This document shows positions 7,166 through 14,778 of a stretch of DNA of 22,681 nucleotides, one piece after another; within the stretch, counting starts at the first letter, position 1, and each line of letters opens with the position of its first letter. The DNA comes from Flavobacterium psychrophilum (GTDB taxonomy: Bacteria > Bacteroidota > Bacteroidia > Flavobacteriales > Flavobacteriaceae), in contig CALPPS020000040.1 of NCBI GenBank assembly GCA_943325515.2, positions 1-22,681 on the forward strand, read 5' to 3'. The notes below the pieces were generated by a model, which saw nothing but the letters and a program-made list of their open reading frames with translations, had not been told where the DNA came from and did not search any database. Both the position numbers and the translations under genes were made by a program.

Positions 7166-7215
7166 TACAACTTAAGTCATAAGACCCTAAAGAACAAAAG
7201 TTAAAATTTTTGCAA

Positions 7216-7611
7216 ATGTTAAAAAAAGGATCCAAACTAAATAGTATTTTAACAGGAAGTTGTCCACGATGCCAAGAAGAAAGTATGTATGTGGACCAAA
7301 ATCCATATAATTTGAAAAATATATACAACATGCATGAAAAATGCACACACTGTGGATTGCACTACAAAATTGAACCCTCCTTTTTTTATGGCGCCATGTA
7401 CGTGAGTTATGGATTAACAGTGGCTATTGGAGTAGCTGCATTTATTATTTCAAAAGTGTTTATCGGATTGAGTTTATTGCAATCTTTTATCGCTATTATT
7501 ATGGCGCTAGTCATCCTAATGCCATTAACCGCTAGATTAGCCAGGAATATTTACATCAATATTTTTGTTCATTTTGATAAAGATTCGGTTAAGAAATGGT
7601 ATACCTCTTAA
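7216..7611 (+). CDS. DUF983 zinc-ribbon membrane protein
   Basis: The protein is 131 residues from ATG 7216. A TTG two codons upstream (7210) is also in frame, but ATG gives the start usual for the family. The N-terminus has CPRC at residues 16-19 and CTHC at about 46-49, two knuckles of a zinc ribbon, followed by the family hallmark EPSFFYGAMYVSYG. Two hydrophobic helices follow, about residues 65-83 and 90-108. This is the architecture of DUF983 proteins, small inner-membrane proteins of unknown function common in Bacteroidota and Alphaproteobacteria. The gene stops inside the last codons of the convergent FAD oxidoreductase gene, a 23-base overlap. The family is clear, the function unknown. 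Confidence 0.85.
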   Translation: MLKKGSKLNSILTGSCPRCQEESMYVDQNPYNLKNIYNMHEKCTHCGLHYKIEPSFFYGAMYVSYGLTVAIGVAAFIISKVFIGLSLLQSFIAIIMALVILMPLTARLARNIYINIFVHFDKDSVKKWYTS

Positions 7612-8638
7612 TATCAATAGTCCTATCCAAAGGTTTACCCTCTTCTATAAAATGATATAAATCCATTGCCATAGCAGGTGCAAGCATAACACCCCGAGTG
7701 CCTAGACCATTAAGAATGTGAAGGTTCTTATATAAATGATGAGAGCCTAGAAGTGGCCGTCTGTCTTTAACCGTAGGGCGAACTCCCGCAAAATGCTCAA
7801 TAATTTCAAAGTCGCAAGTTAAGATTTCACACAATCTATCAATAAGTTCTCGCTTTCCTTCTTCAGTAGTTGTATTTGTTTTATCGGCCCAATTATATGT
7901 AGCACCGACTTTAAAAAGGTTATTGCCTAATGGCAGAATAAAAACACTAGTATTCACGATAACATTAATATCCAATTCAGGAGCTTTAATGATGAATAAT
8001 TCACCTTTAGTTCCATCAAGTGGTAAATGATTAAAAAACGGATTAGCATGCATGCCAAAGCCTTCTGCAAAGACAATGTGTTTAGCCTTTATATTTTGAT
8101 AGGTGATATTGTCATTAAAAATCTGCAATCGAGCATAATCAAAAGTGCTTTCAGCAAACAAATTCATTTCATATAAATACGCTTGATATTTTTCAAGTAA
8201 AACAACCGTATCTACAAAACCAGTGTGCAACACTTCTCCGTAACCAAAAGGAGAGTCAATCGAAGAATATTTTTTTTTAACAATAGTAGTGGAAAGAAAC
8301 GGAGCTAAATTTGGTTTGTCAGAAGCAATAAACCAATTGTTTTGTTCCTCCACAGAAAAAAACTTTCTATAAATAGGTAACTTAAAATCAACTTGTAAAT
8401 TAAGTTTGTCTTCTATTTTTTTATAAAAATCATCTGCAATTTCAAGTTGTTGCGCAGCATTCCAAACTTCACTAAAACGTTTTAAAATAACAGGATTATA
8501 CAAACCGCCTGCTATTCTTGTAGAGTTTTGAGAATGATTATCAAAAATCACAAAAGATTTTTTATTTTGCAAAAGAGTTTCTGCAAAGGCAATACCTGCC
8601 AATCCCGAACCAACAATAATATAATCTAGCATAAGCAT
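7589..8638 (-). CDS. FAD-dependent oxidoreductase (DAO family)
   Basis: This 349-residue protein starts with the beta-alpha-beta dinucleotide-binding motif DYIIVGSGLAG (GxGxxG at residues 10-15), followed by an acidic residue at the end of strand 2 (VIFDN) that binds the FAD ribose. The C-terminal segment GVRPTVKDRRPLLG, then LHILNGLGTRGVMLAPAMA, is the conserved FAD-closing region of the D-amino-acid-oxidase/glycine-oxidase group, which also includes the MnmC C-terminal domain. The substrate is probably an amine or amino acid, but it cannot be read from sequence. ATG at 8638 and ATG at 8632 are both possible starts. It follows gldN on the same strand with a terminator in the 58-base gap, so it is either read through from the gld operon or separately promoted. 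Its 3' end overlaps the DUF983 gene by 23 bases. Confidence 0.8.
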   Translation of the reverse strand: MLMLDYIIVGSGLAGIAFAETLLQNKKSFVIFDNHSQNSTRIAGGLYNPVILKRFSEVWNAAQQLEIADDFYKKIEDKLNLQVDFKLPIYRKFFSVEEQNNWFIASDKPNLAPFLSTTIVKKKYSSIDSPFGYGEVLHTGFVDTVVLLEKYQAYLYEMNLFAESTFDYARLQIFNDNITYQNIKAKHIVFAEGFGMHANPFFNHLPLDGTKGELFIIKAPELDINVIVNTSVFILPLGNNLFKVGATYNWADKTNTTTEEGKRELIDRLCEILTCDFEIIEHFAGVRPTVKDRRPLLGSHHLYKNLHILNGLGTRGVMLAPAMAMDLYHFIEEGKPLDRTIDIKRYTIS

Positions 8639-8643
8639 AAACT

Positions 8644-8674
8644 AAAAAACTCCCACAATAAAGATGAGAGTTTT
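8644..8674 (-). terminator. Intrinsic terminator after gldN
   Basis: On the minus strand AAAACTC (8674-8668) pairs with GAGTTTT (8652-8646), with two further pairs inside across one mismatch, and a run of T's reaches 8644. It lies 23 bases after the gldN stop and closes the T9SS operon. The end of the T-run is only 5 bases before the ATG (8638) of the following FAD oxidoreductase gene. Confidence 0.6.
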
Positions 8675-8696
8675 ATTTTGTAGTAAAAAATATTTC

Positions 8697-9611
8697 TTAG
8701 TAATTCCACATATCAGACTCAAAACTACGAATCTTATCTTTTACCCTTTCGGATTCCATAAGTTGATTCTGAGCATTATCTTTCATGTATTGTTCTATGG
8801 TTCTATCACCATAAACATTTTCTTCTTTATAAATTTCTCCATTAAATCGGCGTGAATTTAACAAATGGTCGAAAGTAATAGGCATCGCCGAATTCTTATC
8901 ATTGAAAGATTTAGCTTCGTGAAGAATATTTCTCACGGAAGGGAAATAAACCCAAAATAAATCTATAACATCAGCGTTGTCATTACCAGCTTCTTTAGCT
9001 TCTGGAGTAACAGGACAAAGAGCCAATAATCTATATTTTAATTCCCCTTGACGCTTATCAAAATACCAAAATCCTTTAATTTTGTAACCAGAAATATAAC
9101 TAGCATCCAATTCTTTTTTATTAATAAATTGAGGGTCTAAAATCTTTTTACCAGACTTGTAGTCATCTCTAAAATTGTTATACTCGTCAATACCAGCAGC
9201 GATAGTATCAATATATGTGAAAGAAGATTCCATGTCCTTAAATGTTTTTTTGGTATTAAAATAATCATCAGCATATACTTCTGTAATCTTACCGCTTTTA
9301 ATATTTTTAACTAAAACGTCAAATAATGATCTTCTCTCTTTACCAACAAAATTTGTATCAATTGGAAAATATAGAGGGAAATTAATTCTTTCATCAACAT
9401 CAATAAATTCCCAAACTGTTTTACCCATCAATACATCTCTGTCATGAACATAACCATAAGGTAATGGTTTATCATTATCTGAAATTAATTGTGCGGGTGA
9501 TTTTTTGCCAATCTCATCTGGAGTTTTGGCATTTAACAAATTTGATTGAGCAAAAGAGTTAAAACTCAATGCTATTACAAAAGCTACTGATAAAAGATTT
9601 TTAATTTTCAT
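8697..9611 (-). CDS. gldN: Gliding motility / type IX secretion protein GldN
   Basis: This 304-residue protein has a signal peptide (hydrophobic residues 5-20, probable cleavage after Ala21) and no lipobox, so it is periplasmic. The N-terminal mature region contains the GldN landmarks GYVHDRDVLMGKTVWE (about 53-68) and DVDERINFPLYFP (about 72-84). GldN (PorN in Porphyromonas) binds GldK to form the large ring under the outer membrane and contacts the periplasmic part of GldM, coupling the motor to cargo export and gliding. The gene is last in gldKLMN, 47 bases after gldM, and a hairpin terminator follows. The length matches F. johnsoniae-type GldN. Only one copy is seen; some relatives carry a gldO paralogue next to it, which is absent here. 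Confidence 0.95.
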   Translation of the reverse strand: MKIKNLLSVAFVIALSFNSFAQSNLLNAKTPDEIGKKSPAQLISDNDKPLPYGYVHDRDVLMGKTVWEFIDVDERINFPLYFPIDTNFVGKERRSLFDVLVKNIKSGKITEVYADDYFNTKKTFKDMESSFTYIDTIAAGIDEYNNFRDDYKSGKKILDPQFINKKELDASYISGYKIKGFWYFDKRQGELKYRLLALCPVTPEAKEAGNDNADVIDLFWVYFPSVRNILHEAKSFNDKNSAMPITFDHLLNSRRFNGEIYKEENVYGDRTIEQYMKDNAQNQLMESERVKDKIRSFESDMWNY

Positions 9612-9658
9612 AATTTGTAATATAAGTTATTTAAGTAGGATTATCTCAACTTAAATTA

Positions 9659-11200
9659 TTATTGTATTTCATAAATAACAGGCGCTGCTGTTTGTGTTTT
9701 AGGGCCGTTAGGTTGTCCAGCTATTTTAGATTTAATATCTGAAATTGTAATTTGATCACCTTTTGCAGCTCTTGCCAATGCAGTAGAACACTGCGCATTT
9801 ACTCTATTACCATTTACAATTATAGCTGGCTGACCAGGAACTTTGAAAGTAAATTGAGTAACTTCAAAGTTTAAATCATATAGGAAATCGGGTAATACAG
9901 CAGTAATTTGTGATACTTGTAAACGAGATTTAGCTCCTTTTATTATTCCCGTTGAACCTGCAATTGCACCTTGTGGAGCAGGAATGTTTTTGATTCTAAA
10001 TACTTTTTTATCAGAAACCGATTTACCGTCTGCCATTTTACCTGTTGCTGTGACTATAACTTCAGTACCAGTTTGTGGGTTTAAATTGTATTTTCCTTTT
10101 CCAAGTGGAGAAAGTCCAGGAGCAGAAGCAGTAACGTCGTTTTCAGGAATTCCTGCAAATGAAATAGTCATTGGGTTAGGTAAACCTCTATAAACTACAT
10201 TCATTTTATCAGCAGATATATTAGCTGAATTAGGACGAGGAACTACAACATATTTACCTTCAAATTTTAAAGGCACTGGTTTTCCATCTTCCATGAATGA
10301 AAAAGTACCGTTGATGGTTTTTTCACCAACACCACCAGCCGTCATAGATATAACCGCTTGTCCGTTTTCAATTTTACCAGGACCAGAGAAACTAGTTGGC
10401 ACTGTGTTAGAATCGTATTTACCTAATACAACTCTACCTTTAACTGTTTCGCCTTCAAAAAATACGTTTTTCTCTAAAATCACCATTGCTTGGAAATTCT
10501 TTAAAGATGCCGCTTGAGCAATAGTGTTACCAATTAATGCATTATAAATATCTTGCTCGGTAGCTTGAACATCATTTTGCATACTTGTTATTTTTGCAAT
10601 AGATGCTATAGCAGGAAATCCTTCAAAGTGGTATGACAAATATTTTTTAGAAACACCTTCTTTGTCTTTTACATTTCCTAAATTAAATTTTTCATTGATT
10701 TTATTAACGATGATCTGATATTTCACATCATTACCAAAAACGGCTATTACCTCTTTTTTATATTTTTCAATCTTTGAAATTATTTCATTTCCTTTAGCCG
10801 AATATTTATCACCTTCAAACCAATTTTCATCGATGTAACCACCTTTGTCCATAGCTTCATAAGGTAATTTTCCGTTTTCTTCTCTGTCAAATTCTTTAGA
10901 AACATCAGTTTTTAAATTACCTAAATAATCATATAACTGTTTTGAAATTTCTTTAACTTGATTTGCTTTATCCAAAGGACCTTTAAAACGTGTTGGATCA
11001 TCCTCAGCTTTTTGTTCAAGAGTTCCTAAGAGACTAGTATTATACTCTTCAGAGAATTTATTTACTCCTTCAAATTTTTCATTCATTAATCCAAAAGCCG
11101 TTAATACTTCTTTGGACATATTTAATGCCAACATTGCGATGAATACCAAATACATTAGGTTAATCATCTTCTGTCTAGGGGTTAGTTTTCCTCCTGCCAT
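9659..11200 (-). CDS. gldM: Type IX secretion motor stator/shaft protein GldM
   Basis: This 513-residue inner-membrane protein has a short cytoplasmic N-terminus MAGGKLTPRQK, one transmembrane helix at about 14-33, and a long periplasmic part with an initial helical bundle followed by beta-rich domains, ending in the region that contacts the GldKN ring. Arg9 in the N-terminal segment is the residue that, in characterised GldM, pairs with the GldL glutamate in the motor. With GldL it forms the proton-driven rotary motor (five GldL around two GldM) powering secretion and gliding. The ATG start gives the strictly conserved N-terminus. It lies 51 bases downstream of gldL and 47 bases upstream of gldN. 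Alignment with the F. johnsoniae protein would be expected along the full length. Confidence 0.95.
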   Translation of the reverse strand: MAGGKLTPRQKMINLMYLVFIAMLALNMSKEVLTAFGLMNEKFEGVNKFSEEYNTSLLGTLEQKAEDDPTRFKGPLDKANQVKEISKQLYDYLGNLKTDVSKEFDREENGKLPYEAMDKGGYIDENWFEGDKYSAKGNEIISKIEKYKKEVIAVFGNDVKYQIIVNKINEKFNLGNVKDKEGVSKKYLSYHFEGFPAIASIAKITSMQNDVQATEQDIYNALIGNTIAQAASLKNFQAMVILEKNVFFEGETVKGRVVLGKYDSNTVPTSFSGPGKIENGQAVISMTAGGVGEKTINGTFSFMEDGKPVPLKFEGKYVVVPRPNSANISADKMNVVYRGLPNPMTISFAGIPENDVTASAPGLSPLGKGKYNLNPQTGTEVIVTATGKMADGKSVSDKKVFRIKNIPAPQGAIAGSTGIIKGAKSRLQVSQITAVLPDFLYDLNFEVTQFTFKVPGQPAIIVNGNRVNAQCSTALARAAKGDQITISDIKSKIAGQPNGPKTQTAAPVIYEIQ

Positions 11201-11251
11201 TTTTTCTAATTAGTTATTGTTTTGTTAATAAAAATATAGTTCAAAAACTAA

Positions 11252-11884
11252 TTATCCTTTATTGTTCATTGCAGAAAGCATTCCACCATATACATTATTC
11301 AATGTAGATAAGTTTGATGTTAAAGACTGCATTTGATCTTTTAATTTTAAGTTGTTTTCAGCAACTTCATCATTGATTTTAACGTTTCTTTCAGCACTTT
11401 GTAATTGCACTTGGTATAAACCATTTAAAGTTTCTAATTGAGTTGCTGCTTTCGCCATTTCTTCGGCATATTTCTTTTGACCAGCGATTGAATCTACCGT
11501 TGGGGACAATGCTTTTGCAGCACCTTCAAAGTTTTTAATACTATTCCCTAAGCTTTCCATTAATTGACCATCAATTTTAGCTTCTTTCAACATGGCATCT
11601 AATTTTTGAGATAATATACCTTGCGCCTCTTTAGCATCTTCTTTTTTACCTTTTTCTTTTGCTTCTCCTCCAGCTAATTCTGGATATACCAATGACCAAT
11701 CTAACTCTTTATCTACAGGGTCAAAAGCTGATAAACCGAAAATTAACGCTTCAACAGAAAGTCCAACAATAAGCATCAAACTTGCTCCAGTCCAGTGTTG
11801 TATTTTAAATAATGCTCCAATAATTACAACCGCCGCTCCCATACCGTAAGCGAAATTCATTGTTTTTTTGCTTAATAATGCCAT
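11252..11884 (-). CDS. gldL: Type IX secretion motor protein GldL
   Basis: This 210-residue inner-membrane protein has two N-terminal transmembrane helices, about 11-27 and 34-52, and a long helical cytoplasmic tail rich in Ala, Lys and Gln. Lys27 at the end of helix 1 and Glu45 in helix 2 (GLSVEALIFGL) are the buried charged pair expected to carry protons. Five copies surround two GldM helices to make the rotary motor. The stretch between Lys27 and Glu45 looks a few residues shorter than the version I recall from F. johnsoniae, so residue numbering of the essential glutamate differs. The ATG is at 11884; the gene follows gldK by 49 bases and precedes gldM by 51. The post-membrane motif LDWSLVYPELAGG is characteristic. 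Confidence 0.95.
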   Translation of the reverse strand: MALLSKKTMNFAYGMGAAVVIIGALFKIQHWTGASLMLIVGLSVEALIFGLSAFDPVDKELDWSLVYPELAGGEAKEKGKKEDAKEAQGILSQKLDAMLKEAKIDGQLMESLGNSIKNFEGAAKALSPTVDSIAGQKKYAEEMAKAATQLETLNGLYQVQLQSAERNVKINDEVAENNLKLKDQMQSLTSNLSTLNNVYGGMLSAMNNKG

Positions 11885-11933
11885 AATAAAAATTTTAGTT
11901 TGTTTAGTTAATTATAATTGATTTAGTTTAAAA

Positions 11934-13355
11934 TTACTTTCTAGGTGCTTTTCCGTTTTTAGTAACTTGAGTTCCCATGTAATCCTGAACAGTTCTGAAA
12001 CCTATATAGCTTCGAGCTGTATCAGCATATTCAAAATCTCTAGTTCCTACTTGCAAGAAATAAGCAACATCTTTCCATGAACCGCCTCGAACAACTTTAC
12101 GCATATTCTTTGAATCTTGTACCGTTGGGTTCATTGTTGAGACATATTCATATGCTGCAGCATCATAAGCAGAATCAGTCCACTCTGATACGTTACCAGC
12201 CATATTATATAAATTATAACCATTTGGTTCATAAGATTTTGCTTCTACAGTATATAATGCCTGATCAGCTGCATAATCTCCTCTATTTGGTTTAAAGTTA
12301 GCAAGGAAACAACCCCTATCGCTTTTGGCATAAGGACCACCCCAAGGGTATGTAGCAGATTCTAGTCCACCTCTTGCTGCATATTCCCATTCAGCTTCTG
12401 TAGGCAATCTAAATGTGTTAATCAAATCTGTTCTATTTTTTTTCTTCTTAGATTTAATAAATGCGTTTTTCTTCAGAGTTCTCCAAGCACAAAAAGCTTT
12501 TGCTTGTTTCCAAGATACACCAACAACAGGATAATCTCCATATGCTTGGTGCCAAAAATAATCGTTATGCATTGGTTCGTTGTATGAATAGGCAAAATCC
12601 TTAATCCATACTGTTGTATCAGGATATACTTCCTGTTGTTCTGTTCTTATAAATGAACTTCTTTTTCCAACTTTAGCTTTTGCTGCAGCTTGAATATCCA
12701 TCCAAGAGTATCTAAACTTTAATTTTTTAACATCTGTTGTTCTTAAACCATTAAAAGACTCTGCCAAAGGCAAGTTCATAGAATCCATTACTTCTGTATA
12801 ATATTCGTCTGGATATTTACCCGTGTCTTTAATTAGTTTTACTTTTCTATTTAATCTTCTTCCTGCATAAGGATCATCATCAGTCCCAACACTGTAATAA
12901 TTCTCATACATATATTTATCGTATGGAGTCATTTTAGTTGGGTCTTTATCATCAAAAGCAAAATCTCCAACACTTCCAGCTGTTTTGCCTTTTCCTGCTT
13001 TTCCTGCTGAACCAGCAGTTTGACCAACTTCATCTGCAAGAATAGCTAAGCGTACTCTTATAGTAGAATCTTTTACCCATTCAACAAACTCGCGGTACTC
13101 GCTATTTGTGATTTCGGTTTCATCCATGTAGAACGATCTTACTGTGACAGTTTTTGTAGGCGCATCTTGTATATTTGCTAAATCATCGTCTGATTTACCC
13201 ATAATGTAAGCTCCGCCAGGAACCAAAGTCATTCCAAAGGGTTTCTCTGGATGCCATTTTTTTCCTTTCACTCCTACTAATTCTCCTTTGTCGCTAGATC
13301 CTCCACAGCTTGTTAACAAAGCTAAAAATGATGCAAATGCAATGAACTTCTTCAT
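11934..13355 (-). CDS. gldK: Type IX secretion / gliding lipoprotein GldK
   Basis: This 473-residue lipoprotein has a short signal peptide ending in a lipobox with Cys17 (ALLTSC). The rest has the formylglycine-generating-enzyme (SUMF1) fold, seen in MTLVPGGAYIMG (about 42-53), YMDETEITNSEYREF (76-90), GVSWKQAKAFCAW, FRLPTEAEWEYAARGG, YNMAGNVSEW and the C-terminal VVRGGSWKDV...YIGFRTVQ. The paired cysteines of true formylglycine-generating enzymes are missing near the C-terminus, so the fold is structural: GldK binds GldN and forms the ring beneath the outer membrane. A Gly/Ala/Lys-rich low-complexity insert is present at about 111-130. The gene is the first of gldKLMN, 268 bases after the arginase-like gene's stop, with its own probable promoter in that gap. 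Confidence 0.95.
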   Translation of the reverse strand: MKKFIAFASFLALLTSCGGSSDKGELVGVKGKKWHPEKPFGMTLVPGGAYIMGKSDDDLANIQDAPTKTVTVRSFYMDETEITNSEYREFVEWVKDSTIRVRLAILADEVGQTAGSAGKAGKGKTAGSVGDFAFDDKDPTKMTPYDKYMYENYYSVGTDDDPYAGRRLNRKVKLIKDTGKYPDEYYTEVMDSMNLPLAESFNGLRTTDVKKLKFRYSWMDIQAAAKAKVGKRSSFIRTEQQEVYPDTTVWIKDFAYSYNEPMHNDYFWHQAYGDYPVVGVSWKQAKAFCAWRTLKKNAFIKSKKKKNRTDLINTFRLPTEAEWEYAARGGLESATYPWGGPYAKSDRGCFLANFKPNRGDYAADQALYTVEAKSYEPNGYNLYNMAGNVSEWTDSAYDAAAYEYVSTMNPTVQDSKNMRKVVRGGSWKDVAYFLQVGTRDFEYADTARSYIGFRTVQDYMGTQVTKNGKAPRK

Positions 13356-13478
13356 ATAAATTGGGGTTATTTGAATACTTTATTTTTTAGGGCGTAAACC
13401 TATTTATTATTTTTCAAAAAAACAATAAAATATTATTAATTTTTACAATATATCATCAAAAGATATTAATTTGTATTT

Positions 13479-13486
13479 CAAAAATA
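13479..13486 (-). promoter_or_regulatory. Candidate promoter -7 element of gldKLMN
   Basis: The minus strand reads TATTTTTG, matching TAnnTTTG, in the 268-base gap before gldK. Transcription would start near 13472 with a leader of about 115 bases. The gap is very AT-rich and no -33 element stands out, so chance occurrence is possible. The rest of the gap holds only a weak 7-bp inverted repeat (13539-13565). Confidence 0.3.
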
Positions 13487-13623
13487 GAATTAAAAGATTA
13501 TTTTAAAAATGTTTATAACAAACCAAACTTTTAATATCTCAAAAGCTATTTTTTAAAACTTTTGAAATATAGTTTGTGTCTTTTGTTGATTAATAGTTGG
13601 TTTCTTTATTTATAATTATTGTT

Positions 13624-14775
13624 TTAAATACTGTTTTTCCTTTGTGCTTTCCACCATCTTTCCGGTATTTCCTGATTACAAGCCATAAGATATTCATCAT
13701 GTGAACAAGGTAATAACGTATTTTTTTTTAATTTATTATGTTGACCCGCAAAAAAATTTATTTCTATCCACCATCTGTCTGTTTTATTACTCTTGTAGAA
13801 GACCAAATCTTCAGTTTCCAATGGAACTATATACTTTAAATAATGTTCTCTGGTGCCAAATGGATATTCATTAGAACGATAATTAATCCCTTCGATGAAA
13901 TACCAAATAATTTGTGCAATAAGTACTGACTCTTGTTCACTACTATTATGATTAAAAATCCCTAAAGAGCTTACTTTATCACTTATTCCTGCATATCTAG
14001 ACAAAACACAAATTTCTTTTCCGTCAAAACCATTAGGAGTAAATTTTATCAAATTTGCTGAATCTGAAGACTTTACAGCATTTAAATCTATACTAACAAT
14101 ATCTGCATCTCTAAATACTGGTTCTGACAATAAAATATTGTTTGAAATCTCACCTAATCTGTAAGCATCAAAATATAATTTTTCTACTAAATCAATTTCC
14201 TCTTGTGAATTATAATAGGTTTGATAACCTATATTACTAAAATTAAAAAGGTTATTCGGTTCATCTAAAATTATTCTGGACAAATAGGAATTTGAAGTAA
14301 TACCTTCTTCTTGTTTTCCAAAATCAAATTTACTATCTATGGCAACCAAATTGACCATTTGTTCCATTGTATCATATGCTCTGTATAAAGGATATGTTAA
14401 ATCTTGACTTCCTCCAATTACAATTGGAATAATTCCATTACGAATTAATTTAGAAGCTACTTTCTGAAGCGCAAAAAAAGTATCTTCCAATGAATTTCCT
14501 GGTAATATATCTCCTAAATCGGCAATAGAACTTTGCCAATTTCCAGGAAATAAAGAATAAAACTCTTTTCGAATAAAATTTAAATCAATTTTTTCAAAAG
14601 ATTTAATATTACCTCGGCTTTCAGAAACTCCTACTATAGCAATTTTTATTTTATCGGTATCCGGAAAGTCTTTATCAGTGTGAAAAGCGACTTTACTTCC
14701 CAAATGCTGAGAGGAAAGTCCTTTTGTATATTGAATAATTTCGTCGTTTACAGGTGACAAAAAATCAAATTCCAT
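13624..14775 (-). CDS. Arginase/formimidoylglutamase-fold protein, probable non-catalytic
   Basis: This 383-residue protein follows the ureohydrolase (arginase, agmatinase, formimidoylglutamase) pattern of strands and loops. The GG(D/G)H loop is GGSQD at 121-125, the DAHxD loop is DSKFD at 147-151, and the SxDxD loop is SIDLN at 228-232. Against the six metal ligands of the family, the three aspartates equivalent to Asp147, Asp151 and Asp230 remain, but both histidines are replaced (Gln124, Lys149) and the last aspartate is Asn232. A two-manganese centre therefore looks unlikely, so automatic labels such as formimidoylglutamase are doubtful. A distinct C-terminal region of about 60 residues ends in PERWWKAQRK. 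It is 3 bases downstream of topA, suggesting co-transcription and coupling, and it precedes gldK. The cellular role is unknown. Confidence 0.75.
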   Translation of the reverse strand: MEFDFLSPVNDEIIQYTKGLSSQHLGSKVAFHTDKDFPDTDKIKIAIVGVSESRGNIKSFEKIDLNFIRKEFYSLFPGNWQSSIADLGDILPGNSLEDTFFALQKVASKLIRNGIIPIVIGGSQDLTYPLYRAYDTMEQMVNLVAIDSKFDFGKQEEGITSNSYLSRIILDEPNNLFNFSNIGYQTYYNSQEEIDLVEKLYFDAYRLGEISNNILLSEPVFRDADIVSIDLNAVKSSDSANLIKFTPNGFDGKEICVLSRYAGISDKVSSLGIFNHNSSEQESVLIAQIIWYFIEGINYRSNEYPFGTREHYLKYIVPLETEDLVFYKSNKTDRWWIEINFFAGQHNKLKKNTLLPCSHDEYLMACNQEIPERWWKAQRKNSI

Positions 14776-14778
14776 AGT

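Noticed and set aside
7062..7346. Minus-strand 94-codon frame across the ABC-F/DUF983 gap
   Set aside because: It overlaps both real genes and the divergent promoter and has no family resemblance.
13539..13565. TCAAAAG/CTTTTGA inverted repeat as terminator of the topA-arginase-like operon
   Set aside because: The stem is seven mostly A-T pairs with a 13-base loop in a very AT-rich gap and no clear T-run in phase; chance is likely.
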